A stretch of DNA of 64,000 bases from Nocardioides marmoriginsengisoli (lineage in GTDB: Bacteria; Actinomycetota; Actinomycetes; Propionibacteriales; Nocardioidaceae), in NCBI RefSeq assembly GCF_003725695.1, contig NZ_RJSE01000009.1, forward strand, positions 460,724 through 524,723, in the 5' to 3' direction. Positions 28,471 through 37,959 of this stretch are shown here, in pieces. Position numbers and translations under genes: made by a program. The notes beneath the pieces are model-generated. The model was not told the origin of the DNA. It ran no database searches and saw only the letters and a program-made list of their open reading frames with translations. How positions within the stretch are numbered: the stretch's first letter is position 1; every line of letters begins with the position of its first letter.

Positions 28471-29564
28471 GCCGCCCCCGCATCGTCGTCGCCGGGCTCG
28501 GCGACACCGGCCTGCTCACCGCGATCCACCTGCACAAGCACGCCGACGTCGTCGGGATCTCGGCGAAACCCGGCCTGGTCAGCGGGCAGGAGCTCGGCCT
28601 CCGCCTGGCCCGGCCGCAGGAGTGGGCGCGGGACTATTGGAACCACTTCGACCGCTACCGCAAGCTCGACCGCGTCCGGACGGTGCACGGCTCGCTGGCC
28701 GGTCTCGACCTGGAGAAACGTGCCGTGCAGGTGGTCGGCGCCGACGGCACCCCCAGCACCGAGCCGTACGACGCCCTGGTGATCGCCACCGGGGTGACCA
28801 ACGGGTTCTGGCGCCGGCCCGACCTGCAGACCGCCGCCGAGATCGACGCGGAGATCGCGGCGGCGCACCAGCGGCTCGCGGAGGCGGCGACCGTGATCGT
28901 GATCGGCGGCGGGGCGGCCGCGGTCAGCAGCGCGCTCAACGCCGCGACGACCTGGCCCGAGAAGCGGGTCGACCTGTACTTCCCCGGCGACCGCGCGCTG
29001 CCGCACCATCACGGCAAGGTGTGGACCATCCTGCGCGGCAGGTTGGAGAGGGCCGGTGTGGGCGTGCACCCGGGGCACCGCGCCGTCGTACCGGCGGGGT
29101 TCGGTGACGGTCTCGCCGCCGGCGAGGTCACCTGGAGCACCGGCCAGCCGGCGAGCACGGCCGATGCGGTCCTCTGGACGATCGGCCGGGTCACCCCGAA
29201 CACCGGCTGGTTGCCGCCGTCGCTCCTCGACCCGGACGGGTTCGTGGCGGTCGACGAGTACCTGCGGGTCCCCGGCGCGCCCGGGGTGTACGCGATCGGC
29301 GACGTCGCCGCCACCGACCCGCTGCGGACCTCGGCACGCGGCCGGGCCGACGGGCTGCTCGCGCGGAACATCCGCGCCGACCTCGGTGACGGTACGGCGA
29401 AGCGGTTCGAGCCGGCCACCCGTCGGTGGGGCTCGGTGGTCGGCGCCCAGGGCAACAAGCTCGAGGTGTTCACCGCAGGCGGGCAGTCGTTCTCGCTGCC
29501 GGCCTGGTCGTTCCTGCAGCCGTGGGTCGTCCGGCGCGCGATCTACAAGGGCATGCGTCGCTGA
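28467..29564 (+). CDS. FAD-dependent NAD(P)-type oxidoreductase (NDH-2/AIF-like)
   Basis: A 365-residue two-dinucleotide-binding flavoprotein. The N-terminal motif RIVVAGLGDTGLLTA (about 4-18) departs from the usual GxGxxG. The internal NAD(P) site is VIVIGGGAAAVSSA (about 138-151). The second FAD motif is GVYAIGDVAA (near 272-281). It resembles type II NADH dehydrogenase and AIF/FSP1-like enzymes. The ATG at 28467 overlaps the DUF1295 stop. It is likely co-regulated with that gene, perhaps as its electron partner, which is inference. Confidence 0.75.
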   Translation: MSRPRIVVAGLGDTGLLTAIHLHKHADVVGISAKPGLVSGQELGLRLARPQEWARDYWNHFDRYRKLDRVRTVHGSLAGLDLEKRAVQVVGADGTPSTEPYDALVIATGVTNGFWRRPDLQTAAEIDAEIAAAHQRLAEAATVIVIGGGAAAVSSALNAATTWPEKRVDLYFPGDRALPHHHGKVWTILRGRLERAGVGVHPGHRAVVPAGFGDGLAAGEVTWSTGQPASTADAVLWTIGRVTPNTGWLPPSLLDPDGFVAVDEYLRVPGAPGVYAIGDVAATDPLRTSARGRADGLLARNIRADLGDGTAKRFEPATRRWGSVVGAQGNKLEVFTAGGQSFSLPAWSFLQPWVVRRAIYKGMRR

Positions 29565-29993
29565 TCAGTTCGGTGCCGCGCCGCCGAGCTCGAAGTCGGC
29601 GAAGTCGAAGCCCGGGACGACGACGCAGCTGACCAGGACGGCGTCGTCCACCGGGCGGGCTGCCTGCCACCGGCCGCCCGGGACCAGAAGCTGCGGCCGC
29701 TCGCCGGCCGCGATGTCCGGTCCGAGGACCTGCTCCGAGGCGGTCTCCGGGTCGTCCCCGATCCAGAGCCGCAGTGCACCGCCGCGGTGGTGGAACCAGA
29801 GCTCGTCGGAGGCGACCCGGTGCCAGGCCGACGACTCCCCGGGGAGCAGGAGGAAGTAGATCGCCGTCCCGAGCGACCGGGTGCCCGCGCCGGTCTCGAC
29901 GTCGGCGTGGTGCCGGTAGGTCTCGGCGTACCAGCCGCCTTCGGGGTGCGGGCGCAGGTCGAGGTCGGCGGCCCAGTCGGGGAGGTCGGTCAT
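29565..29993 (-). CDS. Cupin-fold protein (DUF985)
   Basis: A 142-residue cupin of the DUF985 type. The opening LDLRPHPEGGWYAETYR and the metal-site-like segments WHRVASDELWFHHRGG and LVPGGRWQAA match that family. The biochemical role is unknown. It converges with the flavoprotein gene, with one base or less between stops, and lies just downstream of vapC on the same strand. Confidence 0.8.
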   Translation of the reverse strand: MTDLPDWAADLDLRPHPEGGWYAETYRHHADVETGAGTRSLGTAIYFLLLPGESSAWHRVASDELWFHHRGGALRLWIGDDPETASEQVLGPDIAAGERPQLLVPGGRWQAARPVDDAVLVSCVVVPGFDFADFELGGAAPN

Positions 29994-30002
29994 GGTGCTC
30001 CT

Positions 30003-30611
<609 letters not shown>

Positions 30612-30621
30612 ACAGAGTTAC

Positions 30622-30645
30622 CCACAGCTGTGGATTCGAATCCAC
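30622..30645. promoter_or_regulatory. Two overlapping perfect palindromes
   Basis: CCACAGCTGTGG (30622-30633) and GTGGATTCGAATCCAC (30630-30645) share GTGG. They lie in the divergent gap between the antitoxin and the dehydrogenase. No specific binding protein is recognised. Confidence 0.5.
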
Positions 30646-30656
30646 GCGGGATTGCC

Positions 30657-30672
30657 CTAGAACATGTTCTAG
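30657..30672. promoter_or_regulatory. KstR-like operator upstream of the short-chain dehydrogenase
   Basis: CTAGAACATGTTCTAG is a perfect 16-bp palindrome fitting TNNAACNNGTTNNA. It differs by one central base from the site before the DUF1295 gene (27548-27563). It lies about 48 bases before the dehydrogenase start. Confidence 0.6.
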
Positions 30673-30719
30673 TTCTGCTGCTACCGTCCGAGCAACGCCT
30701 CACGAGCCCAGGAGCCCGC

Positions 30720-31445
30720 ATGTCTGAGACCACCCCGCGCGTCGTCGTCATCACCGGAGCCGCGTCCGGCATCGGGTACGCCACCGCCGAGCTCTTCCGC
30801 GACCTCGGCGACATCGTCTACGGCTTCGACATCCACCCGACCGTGCCCGACGGCGTGACCTACGTCGAGTGCAACGTCGGCAGCCGGGAGTCGGTCAAGG
30901 CCGCGATCGCCAAGGCCGCGGAGCACGGGCGCATCGACGTGCTCGCCAACGTCGCCGGCATCGTCCAGTTCGGCCGGTTCGACACCATCACCGACGACGA
31001 GTGGGACCGGATCCACGCCGTCGACCTCAAGGGGCCGTTCATGGTGATGCAGGAGGCGCTGCCGCACCTGCGCGCCACCCGGAACGCCAACATCGTCAAC
31101 GTCTCGTCGGTCGCCGGGCGGGTGCCGCAGGGATACACCACCGCGTACTCCGCAGCCAAGGGCGGACTGACCCAGCTGACCCGGTCGCTGGCGCTCGAGC
31201 TCGCTCCGGAGCGGATCCGGGTCAACGCGATCTGCCCCGGAACCGTCGACACCCCGATCGTCTCCGAGGTCGCCGAGAAGTACCCGGACGACCTGGACCC
31301 CCGCGTCGCCGACCGGCTGATGATGATGCTGCCCGGACGCGCGATCTCACCCGGAGAGATCGGTGCGTCGATCGTCTACCTGGCGAGCCCGGCGGCCCGG
31401 ATGATCACGGGGTGCGTGCTGGCCCACGACGGCGGGATGTCGTAG
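30720..31445 (+). CDS. Short-chain dehydrogenase/reductase
   Basis: A 241-residue classical SDR. The cofactor motif TGAASGIG is at about 11-18, NVAG near 77-80, the catalytic Ser in VSSVAG and the YSAAK motif near 140-144, and the PG motif (CPGTVDTP) follows. I choose the ATG at 30720, after the KstR-like palindrome and CCAGGAGCC. Upstream codons would run through that operator. The substrate is unknown, but the operator shared with the DUF1295 operon suggests steroid or lipid metabolism. Confidence 0.85.
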   Translation: MSETTPRVVVITGAASGIGYATAELFRDLGDIVYGFDIHPTVPDGVTYVECNVGSRESVKAAIAKAAEHGRIDVLANVAGIVQFGRFDTITDDEWDRIHAVDLKGPFMVMQEALPHLRATRNANIVNVSSVAGRVPQGYTTAYSAAKGGLTQLTRSLALELAPERIRVNAICPGTVDTPIVSEVAEKYPDDLDPRVADRLMMMLPGRAISPGEIGASIVYLASPAARMITGCVLAHDGGMS

Positions 31446-31509
31446 GACTGCGGGTCCGTCACGACAGCTCGACCTGCTCGGTCGCCGAGTTCGCCGCTCG
31501 ACGGCCATC

Positions 31510-31537
31510 GATCAAGTCCGCTGACGCGTCCTTGATC
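31510..31537. terminator. Hairpin between convergent dehydrogenase and hydrolase genes
   Basis: GATCAAG (31510-31516) and CTTGATC (31531-31537) form a 7-bp stem. The right arm touches the stop codon of the minus-strand hydrolase. There is no T-run. Confidence 0.3.
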
Positions 31538-32357
31538 AGTCGGTGACGTCCGCCAGGGCGTCGTACTCGACGGCGTCGTGGGCGCTGAAGATGGTGACGA
31601 TCTCGGCGGCACCGGAGTCGGGGCCGTGCTCGGCGTGCAGGGAGCGCAACCGGTCCTGGTTGGCGTGCCGCGCCTTCTTGTCCATCTGCACCATCGTCTG
31701 GAACATCGACAGACCGCTCGGGCAGGTGGGCGGGGTCTCCTTCTCGCCGTGCGAGAAGTACGCGTCGCCGGCGTGCAGGAACCACCCTCCGGAGGGGCGG
31801 CGTACGGCGACACCGGAATGTCCCCGTGTGTGCCCGCGCAACGGCACTAGCAGGATGTCCTCGCTGACGGCCTGGACGGACTCGAAGCCGAGCCACTGGT
31901 CCCCGGCCACCGTGTGCTCGATCCAGTTCGGGCCGTGCGCCCACTGCGCCTCGATGTAGCGGTTCTTCTCCTTGACCGAGGCCCGCTTGCGCGCCGCGTC
32001 GAGCTCGTCGGCGAAGACGTGCACGCGGGCGTTCGGGAAGTCCCCGAGCCCGCCCGCGTGGTCGAGGTCGAGGTGGGTCACCACGACGTCGGTCACGTCC
32101 TCGACCTGGTGCCCGGCCGCGCGGACCTGCGAGATCGCCGTCTCGGACGGGTCCAGTGCGGCGCCCATCAGCGCAATGAAGCCTCGGCCCATCCGCTTCT
32201 CGGCGATGTCGGCGGTGCCGAACCCGGTGTCGATCAGGGTCAGCCCGTTGGGTCCCTCGACGAGCAGGCAGTGCGCCACCATCCGGGCGGGAGTGAGCCC
32301 GCCGGGTGCGCGCGGGGACATGGTCACGCAGTTCAGATGCCGAATGGAAGAGGTCAC
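31536..32357 (-). CDS. Metallo-beta-lactamase-fold hydrolase
   Basis: A 273-residue MBL-fold protein. The metal motif reads THLDLDHAGG, so the second position of the usual HxHxDH is Asp. Other ligands appear in RGHTRGHSGV and HAGDAYFSHG. This variant is seen in several MBL subfamilies, so metal binding is still likely. The substrate is unknown. The start is a GTG without a clear ribosome site, so the N-terminus is uncertain. It diverges from the SURF1 gene. Confidence 0.75.
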   Translation of the reverse strand: MTSSIRHLNCVTMSPRAPGGLTPARMVAHCLLVEGPNGLTLIDTGFGTADIAEKRMGRGFIALMGAALDPSETAISQVRAAGHQVEDVTDVVVTHLDLDHAGGLGDFPNARVHVFADELDAARKRASVKEKNRYIEAQWAHGPNWIEHTVAGDQWLGFESVQAVSEDILLVPLRGHTRGHSGVAVRRPSGGWFLHAGDAYFSHGEKETPPTCPSGLSMFQTMVQMDKKARHANQDRLRSLHAEHGPDSGAAEIVTIFSAHDAVEYDALADVTD

Positions 32358-32394
32358 GAACGTGATCGTTGCACCTCACCCGTAGGCTGGTCGA

Positions 32395-33156
32395 GTGTTC
32401 GTGATGCTGCTTCGGCCGCGGTACTGGCCGGGGCACCTGGCGATGGTGGTCTGCGTCTCGATCGCGGTGGGCCTCGGAGTGTGGCAGCTGGACGCCTGGC
32501 AGACCCGTCGCGCCGACGCCGCTCGGGATATCTCGAACGACGCTCCCGTCGCGCTCGCCACGCTGATGAGCGGCGACAGCCCGTTCCCCGGGCGCTCGCT
32601 CGGCCGGCCGGTCACCCTCAGCGGCACCTGGATGAGCGACTCGACCGTCTACGTCTCCGACCGCTTCCGCAAGAAGGAGCGCGGCTACTGGGTGGTCACG
32701 CCGGTCAAGGTCGACGGGAGCGAGTCGGCGATGCCGGTGGTCCGCGGCTGGGCACCGGAGCCGAAGGCCCCGGCACCGAGCGGAGACGTCACCGTGACCG
32801 GGTGGTTGCAGGCGACCGAGGGCAGCGGACCGATCGACGAGGACCCGCACGACGACGTGATTCCGATGATGCGGCTAGCCACCCTGGTCGAGCACGTCGA
32901 CGCCGACCTGTTCAGCGCGTACGTCGTCGCCCGCGACGTCTCCGGCGCGCCCGACGGCCTGGAGAGCGTCACCCTCGCCGCGATCCCGGAGGTCTCCGGG
33001 TTCACCGCGCTGCGCAACTTCCTCTACGCGATCGAGTGGTGGGTCTTCGCCGCCTTCGCGTTCTTCGTCTGGTTCCGGTGGTGCCGGGACAGCTACGAGG
33101 TCGCGACCGCCGTACCGGACGAGGACGACGGGAACGACGAGGACACCGACGCATGA
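32395..33156 (+). CDS. SURF1 family cytochrome oxidase assembly protein
   Basis: A 253-residue protein with the SURF1 layout: an N-terminal membrane segment (about residues 12-30, HLAMVVCVSIAVGLGVWQL), an outside domain with GRPVTLSGTW and the WVVTPV / RGWAPEP segments, and a C-terminal membrane segment (about 212-232). SURF1 helps assemble haem a-containing cytochrome oxidase. The GTG start is at 32395. The stop overlaps the cobQ start (ATGA). Confidence 0.88.
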   Translation: MFVMLLRPRYWPGHLAMVVCVSIAVGLGVWQLDAWQTRRADAARDISNDAPVALATLMSGDSPFPGRSLGRPVTLSGTWMSDSTVYVSDRFRKKERGYWVVTPVKVDGSESAMPVVRGWAPEPKAPAPSGDVTVTGWLQATEGSGPIDEDPHDDVIPMMRLATLVEHVDADLFSAYVVARDVSGAPDGLESVTLAAIPEVSGFTALRNFLYAIEWWVFAAFAFFVWFRWCRDSYEVATAVPDEDDGNDEDTDA

Positions 33157-34640
33157 GCGGGCTGCTGATCGCCGGCACCACCTCGGACGCCGGCAAGAGC
33201 ATCGTCACCACCGGCCTGTGCCGCGCACTGCTCCGCCGCGGGATCAAGGTGGCGCCGTACAAGGCCCAGAACATGTCGAACAACTCGATGGTCTGCGAGG
33301 ACGGCGCCGAGATCGGCCGGGCGCAGTGGGTCCAGGCCCGCGCCGCTCGTGCCGAGCCCGAGGCCGCGATGAACCCGGTCCTGCTCAAGCCCGGCGGTGA
33401 CACCCGCAGTCACGTCGTGGTGATGGGCAAGCCCGGCGGGACCGTCTCCTCCTCCGACTGGGAGTCCGGTCGGCGCCACCTCGCCACCGCCGCGCACGCC
33501 GCTTACGACGACCTGGCGAGCCGGTACGACGTGATCGTCGCCGAGGGCGCCGGCAGCCCGACCGAGATCAACCTGCGTTCTGGTGACTACGTGAACATGG
33601 GCCTCGCCCGGCACGCGAACCTGCCGGTCGTGGTCGTCGGCGACATCGACCGCGGCGGGCTCTTCGCCGCGCTGCACGGGACGGTCGCGCTGCTGGAGGC
33701 CGCCGACCAGGCGCTGATCGCCGGGTTCGTCGCGAACAAGTTCCGCGGCGACCTCGACCTGCTGCGCCCCGGCATCGACGAGCTGACCCGGCTCACCGGC
33801 CGGCCGACGTACGGGGTGCTGCCGTGGCACCCGGAGCTGTGGCTGGACTCCGAGGACGCCCTGGACCTCGACGGCCGCCGGTCCCGCGACGACGCGACGC
33901 AGGTGCTCAAGGTCGCGGTCGTCCGGTTGCCGCGGATCAGCAACTTCACCGACGTCGACGCCCTCGGCCTGGAGGCCGACCTGGACGTCTCGTTCGCGGC
34001 CTCGCCCCGGGACCTGATTGGGGTCGACCTGATCGTCCTCCCCGGGACCCGCGCGACGCTGGCCGACTTGGAGTGGCTGCGCTCCCGCGGCCTGGACCAG
34101 GCGATCCTGGAGCACGCCCGCGCCGGCCGCGCCGTGCTCGGGATCTGCGGCGGAGCGCAGATGCTCGGCACCGAGATCGCCGACCCGGACGGGGTCGAGG
34201 GCCGGGCCGGTGGCGCGGCCGAGGGTCTCGGCCTACTGCCTGCGCGGACCAGCTTCGGTGCCGAGAAGGTGCTGCGGCTGCCGACCGGCCAGGGCCTGGG
34301 CCAGCCGGTCTCCGGCTACGAGATCCACCACGGCCGGCTGCAGGTCGACGCCGGGGAGGACTTCCCGGGAGGGGTCCGCGACGGTGCCGTGTTCGGCACG
34401 ATGTGGCACGGCAGCCTGGAGAGCGACGCGTTCCGGCAGGCACTGCTGAGCGAGGTGGCCGCCGCGGTCGGACGGACCCGGACGCCGTCGTCGGTGGTCT
34501 TCGCGGAACGGCGCGAGGCACGGCTCGACCTGCTCGGCGACCTCGTCGAGGAGCACCTCGACGTCGATGCGCTGCTCGACCTCGCGGTCACCGGGGCGCC
34601 GCCCGGGCTGCCGTTGCTGCCGCCGGGTGCCGACCGGTGA
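33153..34640 (+). CDS. cobQ: Cobyric acid synthase CobQ
   Basis: A 495-residue ATP- and glutamine-dependent amidase that amidates four side chains of adenosylcobyrinic acid a,c-diamide. The N-terminal P-loop-like domain starts IAGTTSDAGKSIVTTG. The C-terminal class I glutaminase-like domain has the catalytic Cys in GICGGAQMLG (about 330-339) and a conserved His in SGYEIHHG. The ATG at 33153 overlaps the SURF1 stop. The length is typical. Confidence 0.95.
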   Translation: MSGLLIAGTTSDAGKSIVTTGLCRALLRRGIKVAPYKAQNMSNNSMVCEDGAEIGRAQWVQARAARAEPEAAMNPVLLKPGGDTRSHVVVMGKPGGTVSSSDWESGRRHLATAAHAAYDDLASRYDVIVAEGAGSPTEINLRSGDYVNMGLARHANLPVVVVGDIDRGGLFAALHGTVALLEAADQALIAGFVANKFRGDLDLLRPGIDELTRLTGRPTYGVLPWHPELWLDSEDALDLDGRRSRDDATQVLKVAVVRLPRISNFTDVDALGLEADLDVSFAASPRDLIGVDLIVLPGTRATLADLEWLRSRGLDQAILEHARAGRAVLGICGGAQMLGTEIADPDGVEGRAGGAAEGLGLLPARTSFGAEKVLRLPTGQGLGQPVSGYEIHHGRLQVDAGEDFPGGVRDGAVFGTMWHGSLESDAFRQALLSEVAAAVGRTRTPSSVVFAERREARLDLLGDLVEEHLDVDALLDLAVTGAPPGLPLLPPGADR

Positions 34641-34747
34641 CGGTGCTGGTGCTCGGGGGGAGGGCCGAGGCTCGGCCACCGACGACGGTTCCGCGGGTCG
34701 GCCCTGCGCCCCGGTGTTGCGTGCTGCCGAGGAGGGCTGTCCGGTGA
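34637..34747 (+). other. Short reading frame repeating the first codons of cobK
   Basis: A GTG at 34637, overlapping the cobQ stop, begins a 36-codon frame whose start VTVLVLGGRAEAR closely copies the true CobK start (VKVLVLGGTAEAR) 107 bases later. The DNA is similar over about 40 bases. Its own stop overlaps the cobK GTG. It looks like a partial tandem duplication of the cobK 5' end. If translated, it would be a coupling leader peptide. Confidence 0.5.
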
Positions 34748-35487
34748 AGGTGCTGGTGCTCGGCGGCACCGCCGAAGCTCGCGAGGTGGCGGCGCTGCTG
34801 CTGAACGCCGGGGTGGACCTCACCTCGTCGCTCGCCGGCCGGGTGGCCCGCCCGCGGTTGCCGGTAGGCCCCGTGCGGATCGGCGGCTTCGGCGGCGTCG
34901 ACGGGCTGATCGCCTACCTGCGCGACCAAGCGGTGACGGCGGTCGTCGACGCGACCCATCCGTTCGCCGCTGGGATTTCGGCGAACGCGACCGCTGCCTG
35001 CGCTGCCGTGCAGGTCCCGCTGCTCCGGCTGGAACGTCCCGGCTGGGGCGGTGCTCCGCAGGCGGAGACTTGGCACTGGGTCGACACCCACGAGGAGGCT
35101 GCTGCGGTGGCGGCCCGGCTCGGGGCCCGTCCGTTCCTGACCATCGGCCGGCAATCGCTCGGCTCGTTCGTGCCGGCGTTGGGCCGGCTGGCGGTGACCG
35201 CGCGAGTCGTCGACGAGCCTGACCTGGAGGTGCCGGCTTCGTGGCGGATCCTGCTGAGCCGGGGGCCGTACGAGCTCGCGTCCGAGAAGCAGCTACTCGT
35301 GGAAGCCGGTGCCGACGTCCTGGTCACCAAGGACTCCGGAGGCGACTGGACCTGGCCGAAGATGGCGGCTGCGGGTGAGCTCGGGATCCCGGTGGTCGTC
35401 GTACGACGGAAGCCGGCGGTGTCGGGAGTCGAGGTGGTCGGTGACCCGGCCGCGGCGGCTGCGTGGGTCATCCGCTCCAGCGGATAG
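34744..35487 (+). CDS. cobK: Precorrin-6A reductase
   Basis: A 247-residue NADPH-dependent enzyme that reduces precorrin-6A to dihydroprecorrin-6 in the aerobic pathway. The N-terminal VLVLGGTAEAREVA, the motif DATHPFAAGIS (about 70-80) and the C-terminal VTKDSGGDWTWPKM (about 198-211) are family features. The GTG at 34744 lacks a strong ribosome site but overlaps the stop of the short upstream frame, so coupling is likely. It converges with cobD nine bases on. Confidence 0.93.
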   Translation: MKVLVLGGTAEAREVAALLLNAGVDLTSSLAGRVARPRLPVGPVRIGGFGGVDGLIAYLRDQAVTAVVDATHPFAAGISANATAACAAVQVPLLRLERPGWGGAPQAETWHWVDTHEEAAAVAARLGARPFLTIGRQSLGSFVPALGRLAVTARVVDEPDLEVPASWRILLSRGPYELASEKQLLVEAGADVLVTKDSGGDWTWPKMAAAGELGIPVVVVRRKPAVSGVEVVGDPAAAAAWVIRSSG

Positions 35488-35496
35488 GCGCTCCGG

Positions 35497-36414
35497 CTAC
35501 CGGGACCGGCGCCACGCGACGACGGTGACGAGCACCAGGGCAGCGAGGTCGATGCGCCGGGCCAGGTCGCGGGCGCGGCCGATGTCCCGGGTCGTGGCGG
35601 GCCGGCCGTCGCCCAGGCGGGCGCGATCCTCCACCTGGTCGCCGTAGACGTTGGTGCCGCCGAGCCGGATGCCGAGGGCGCCGGCGAAGGCTGCTTCGAT
35701 CGGGCCGGCGTTCGGGCTCGGGTGCGCGGCCGCGTCCCGGCGCCAGGCGGCGACCGCGGCGGGTCGGTCGTCGGCGAGGGCCACCGCGAGAGCCGCGGTC
35801 AACCGGGAGCCGGGGAGGTTGAGGACGTCGTCGGCGCGGGCGCTGGCCCAGCCGAACCGGGTGTAGCGGACGCTGCGGTGGCCGACCATCGCGTCCAGCG
35901 TGTTCGCCGCCCGGTGGCCGAGCAGTCCGGGGATCCCGAAGAGCCCGCCGAGGACGAGCGAGGAGACCACCGCGTCCGAGGTGTTCTCGGCGACCGACTC
36001 GACCACGGCGCGGGCGACGCCGGCCTCGTCCAGGGACCGGGTGTCCCGGCCGACGAGGTGGGTCAGGCGCTGGCGCGCCGCCGGCAGGTCGTCGGCGAGC
36101 AGCGACTCGACGGCGGCGGCCTCGCGGTCCAGCGACCGGGCGCCGAGGACCGCCCAGGTCGCTGCGGCAGTCAGCAGCGCGTGCGGGACCGGGCGGTGCC
36201 GGGAGGCACGCTCGACCGCGATCCCGGCCGCCGTGGTCCCGCCGACCAGCACCAGCCAGTACGCCGCGCCGCGGGCCCGGCTGTCGGCGTACAGGCGCTG
36301 CTCGAGCCGGGCGGCGACCTGACCGAACCCGGCGACCGGGTGGAAGCGGCGGGGGTCGCCGAGCAGCCGGTCGGCGGCGAAGCCGAGAACCAGCCCGGCC
36401 GCGCGGCTCCTCAC
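35497..36414 (-). CDS. cobD: Adenosylcobinamide-phosphate synthase CobD (CbiB)
   Basis: A 305-residue membrane protein that attaches the aminopropanol arm to cobyric acid. The start region LVLGFAADRLLGDPRRFHPV and the segments ESVAENTSDAVVSSL and NAGPIEAAFAGALGIRLGG are typical of CobD/CbiB. It has about four hydrophobic segments. The GTG at 36414 overlaps the cobU stop (GTGA). It is the last gene of the cbtB-cbtA-cobT-cobU-cobD run. Confidence 0.92.
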   Translation of the reverse strand: MRSRAAGLVLGFAADRLLGDPRRFHPVAGFGQVAARLEQRLYADSRARGAAYWLVLVGGTTAAGIAVERASRHRPVPHALLTAAATWAVLGARSLDREAAAVESLLADDLPAARQRLTHLVGRDTRSLDEAGVARAVVESVAENTSDAVVSSLVLGGLFGIPGLLGHRAANTLDAMVGHRSVRYTRFGWASARADDVLNLPGSRLTAALAVALADDRPAAVAAWRRDAAAHPSPNAGPIEAAFAGALGIRLGGTNVYGDQVEDRARLGDGRPATTRDIGRARDLARRIDLAALVLVTVVAWRRSR

Positions 36415-36929
36415 AGCACCAGGACGCGCCCGGCGACGACCAGGTGCACCTCGTCGCAGACCGCCGCGAACCGCTGGTTGACGGTGCCGAGCAGGTCCCG
36501 GAAGAGGCGACCAGAGGCGTGCTCGGGGACGACCCCGAGGCCGACTTCGTTGGTGACCAGCACCAGGTCCGCCGCGGTCGACGCGGCGGTGACCGCGGCG
36601 TCGAGGCGTGCGTCGAACCGGGTCCGCCAGGTGGAAGCGGCGTTCGCCTCCCACGCACCGAGCTCGTCGAGCTGAGCCGTCAACCAGGTGCCGAGGCAGT
36701 CGACCAGCACGCTGCCGCCGGGGAGGTCGCCCAGGTCGGTACTCTCCCGGGTCGTCCAGGTCGCCGGTCGCCGGGCCCGGTGCGCCGCGACCCGGGCCGC
36801 CCACTCGGCGTCGTCGGCCGACGGCATCGGTCCGGGCGCGACGTACGTGACGGTGTCCCGGTCCCGGAGCAGGGCTTCGGCGTGGGCCGACTTGCCCGAC
36901 CGCACCCCTCCGGTGACCAGGATCCGCAC
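36411..36929 (-). CDS. cobU: Adenosylcobinamide kinase / guanylyltransferase
   Basis: A 172-residue bifunctional enzyme that phosphorylates adenosylcobinamide and attaches GMP for lower-ligand assembly. The P-loop is GGVRSGKSAHAE (about 6-17), and the later VDCLGTWLT and VTNEVGLGVVPEH motifs are diagnostic. The GTG at 36929 puts the P-loop at the N-terminus as usual. Earlier codons belong to a shadow of cobT. Confidence 0.93.
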   Translation of the reverse strand: MRILVTGGVRSGKSAHAEALLRDRDTVTYVAPGPMPSADDAEWAARVAAHRARRPATWTTRESTDLGDLPGGSVLVDCLGTWLTAQLDELGAWEANAASTWRTRFDARLDAAVTAASTAADLVLVTNEVGLGVVPEHASGRLFRDLLGTVNQRFAAVCDEVHLVVAGRVLVL

Positions 36930-36933
36930 GGCT

Positions 36934-37959
36934 CTAGATCGCGAGCTCGGAGAGCAGCGCCACGTCGCGCAGCACCGCCGCCGCCGAGCGCACCACCGGC
37001 ACCGCGGCGACGGCCCCGCTGCCCTCGCCCAGGCGCATCCCCAGGTCGAGCAGCGGCACCAGGCCGAGCTTGTCCAGGGCGAGCGACTGGGCGGGCTCGG
37101 TCGAGCGGTGGCCGGCGGCGAACCAGTCGGCCGCACCGGGCTCGATCCGGTCCGCCATCACCGCGCACGCGACCGCGATCACGCCGTCGAGCAGTACCGG
37201 TACGCCGGCCCGCGCCGCCGCCACCAGGTACCCGGTCGAGGCGGCCAGGTCGGCGCCGCCGAGGGCGGCCAGGGTCTCCACGGGACTGAGCCCGCGATCC
37301 TTGACCCGGTCGAGCGCCTGCTGGATCAGGGCGGTCTTCGCCGCCAGCGCCTCGTCGTCGATGCCGGTGCCGCGGCCGGTCAGCTCGGCGGCGGGCAGCC
37401 CCAGGCTCTCCGCGATCAGCGCGGTCGCCGGGGTGGTGTTGCCGATGCCCATGTCGCCGCTGATCAGCAGCTGCGCGCCGGCGGCGATCTCCTCTGCCGC
37501 GACCGAGGTGCCGGCGTCGAGGGCCCGGTGGGTCTCCTCGACGGTGAGCGCGTCGCGCAGGTGCAGCGGCTCGCTGGAGCGCCGTACCTTGAAGCGCTGG
37601 ACGTCCGGGTCGATGCCCTCGAGGTCGTCGTCGACCGCGATGTCGAGCACCCGGACCGTGACGCCGTGGGCGGCGGCGAGGGCGGAGACGCCCGCGCGAC
37701 CGGCGGCGAAGGTCCGCACCATCGCCGGCGTGACTGCCGCCGGGTAGGCCGAGACGCCGTACGACGTCACGCCGTGGTCGCCGGCGAAGATCACCGCACG
37801 CACGCGCTCGGGGACCGCCGGCGGGCACTGCCCCTGGACGCCCGCCAGCCAGACGCCGAGCTCGCCGAGGCGACCCAGGGCACCGGCCGGGGTGGCCAGA
37901 CCGGCGAGCCGGTCGGCGGCTTCCTCTTGGGCGGCCGCCGACGGCGGCTTGACGGTCAC
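36934..37959 (-). CDS. cobT: Nicotinate-nucleotide-dimethylbenzimidazole phosphoribosyltransferase
   Basis: A 341-residue enzyme that makes alpha-ribazole phosphate, the lower ligand of cobalamin. PAGALGRLGELGVWLAG (about 24-40), FAGDHGVTSYGVSAYP (about 60-75) and SGDMGIGNTTPATAL (about 160-175) are the family signatures. The GTG at 37959 overlaps the cbtA stop. The dimethylbenzimidazole source (such as BluB) is not encoded in the window. Confidence 0.94.
   Translation of the reverse strand: MTVKPPSAAAQEEAADRLAGLATPAGALGRLGELGVWLAGVQGQCPPAVPERVRAVIFAGDHGVTSYGVSAYPAAVTPAMVRTFAAGRAGVSALAAAHGVTVRVLDIAVDDDLEGIDPDVQRFKVRRSSEPLHLRDALTVEETHRALDAGTSVAAEEIAAGAQLLISGDMGIGNTTPATALIAESLGLPAAELTGRGTGIDDEALAAKTALIQQALDRVKDRGLSPVETLAALGGADLAASTGYLVAAARAGVPVLLDGVIAVACAVMADRIEPGAADWFAAGHRSTEPAQSLALDKLGLVPLLDLGMRLGEGSGAVAAVPVVRSAAAVLRDVALLSELAI

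Noticed and set aside
31536..32357. Inactive metallo-beta-lactamase because of HxDxDH
   Set aside because: The HLDLDH variant is common in some MBL subfamilies, so loss of function cannot be claimed.
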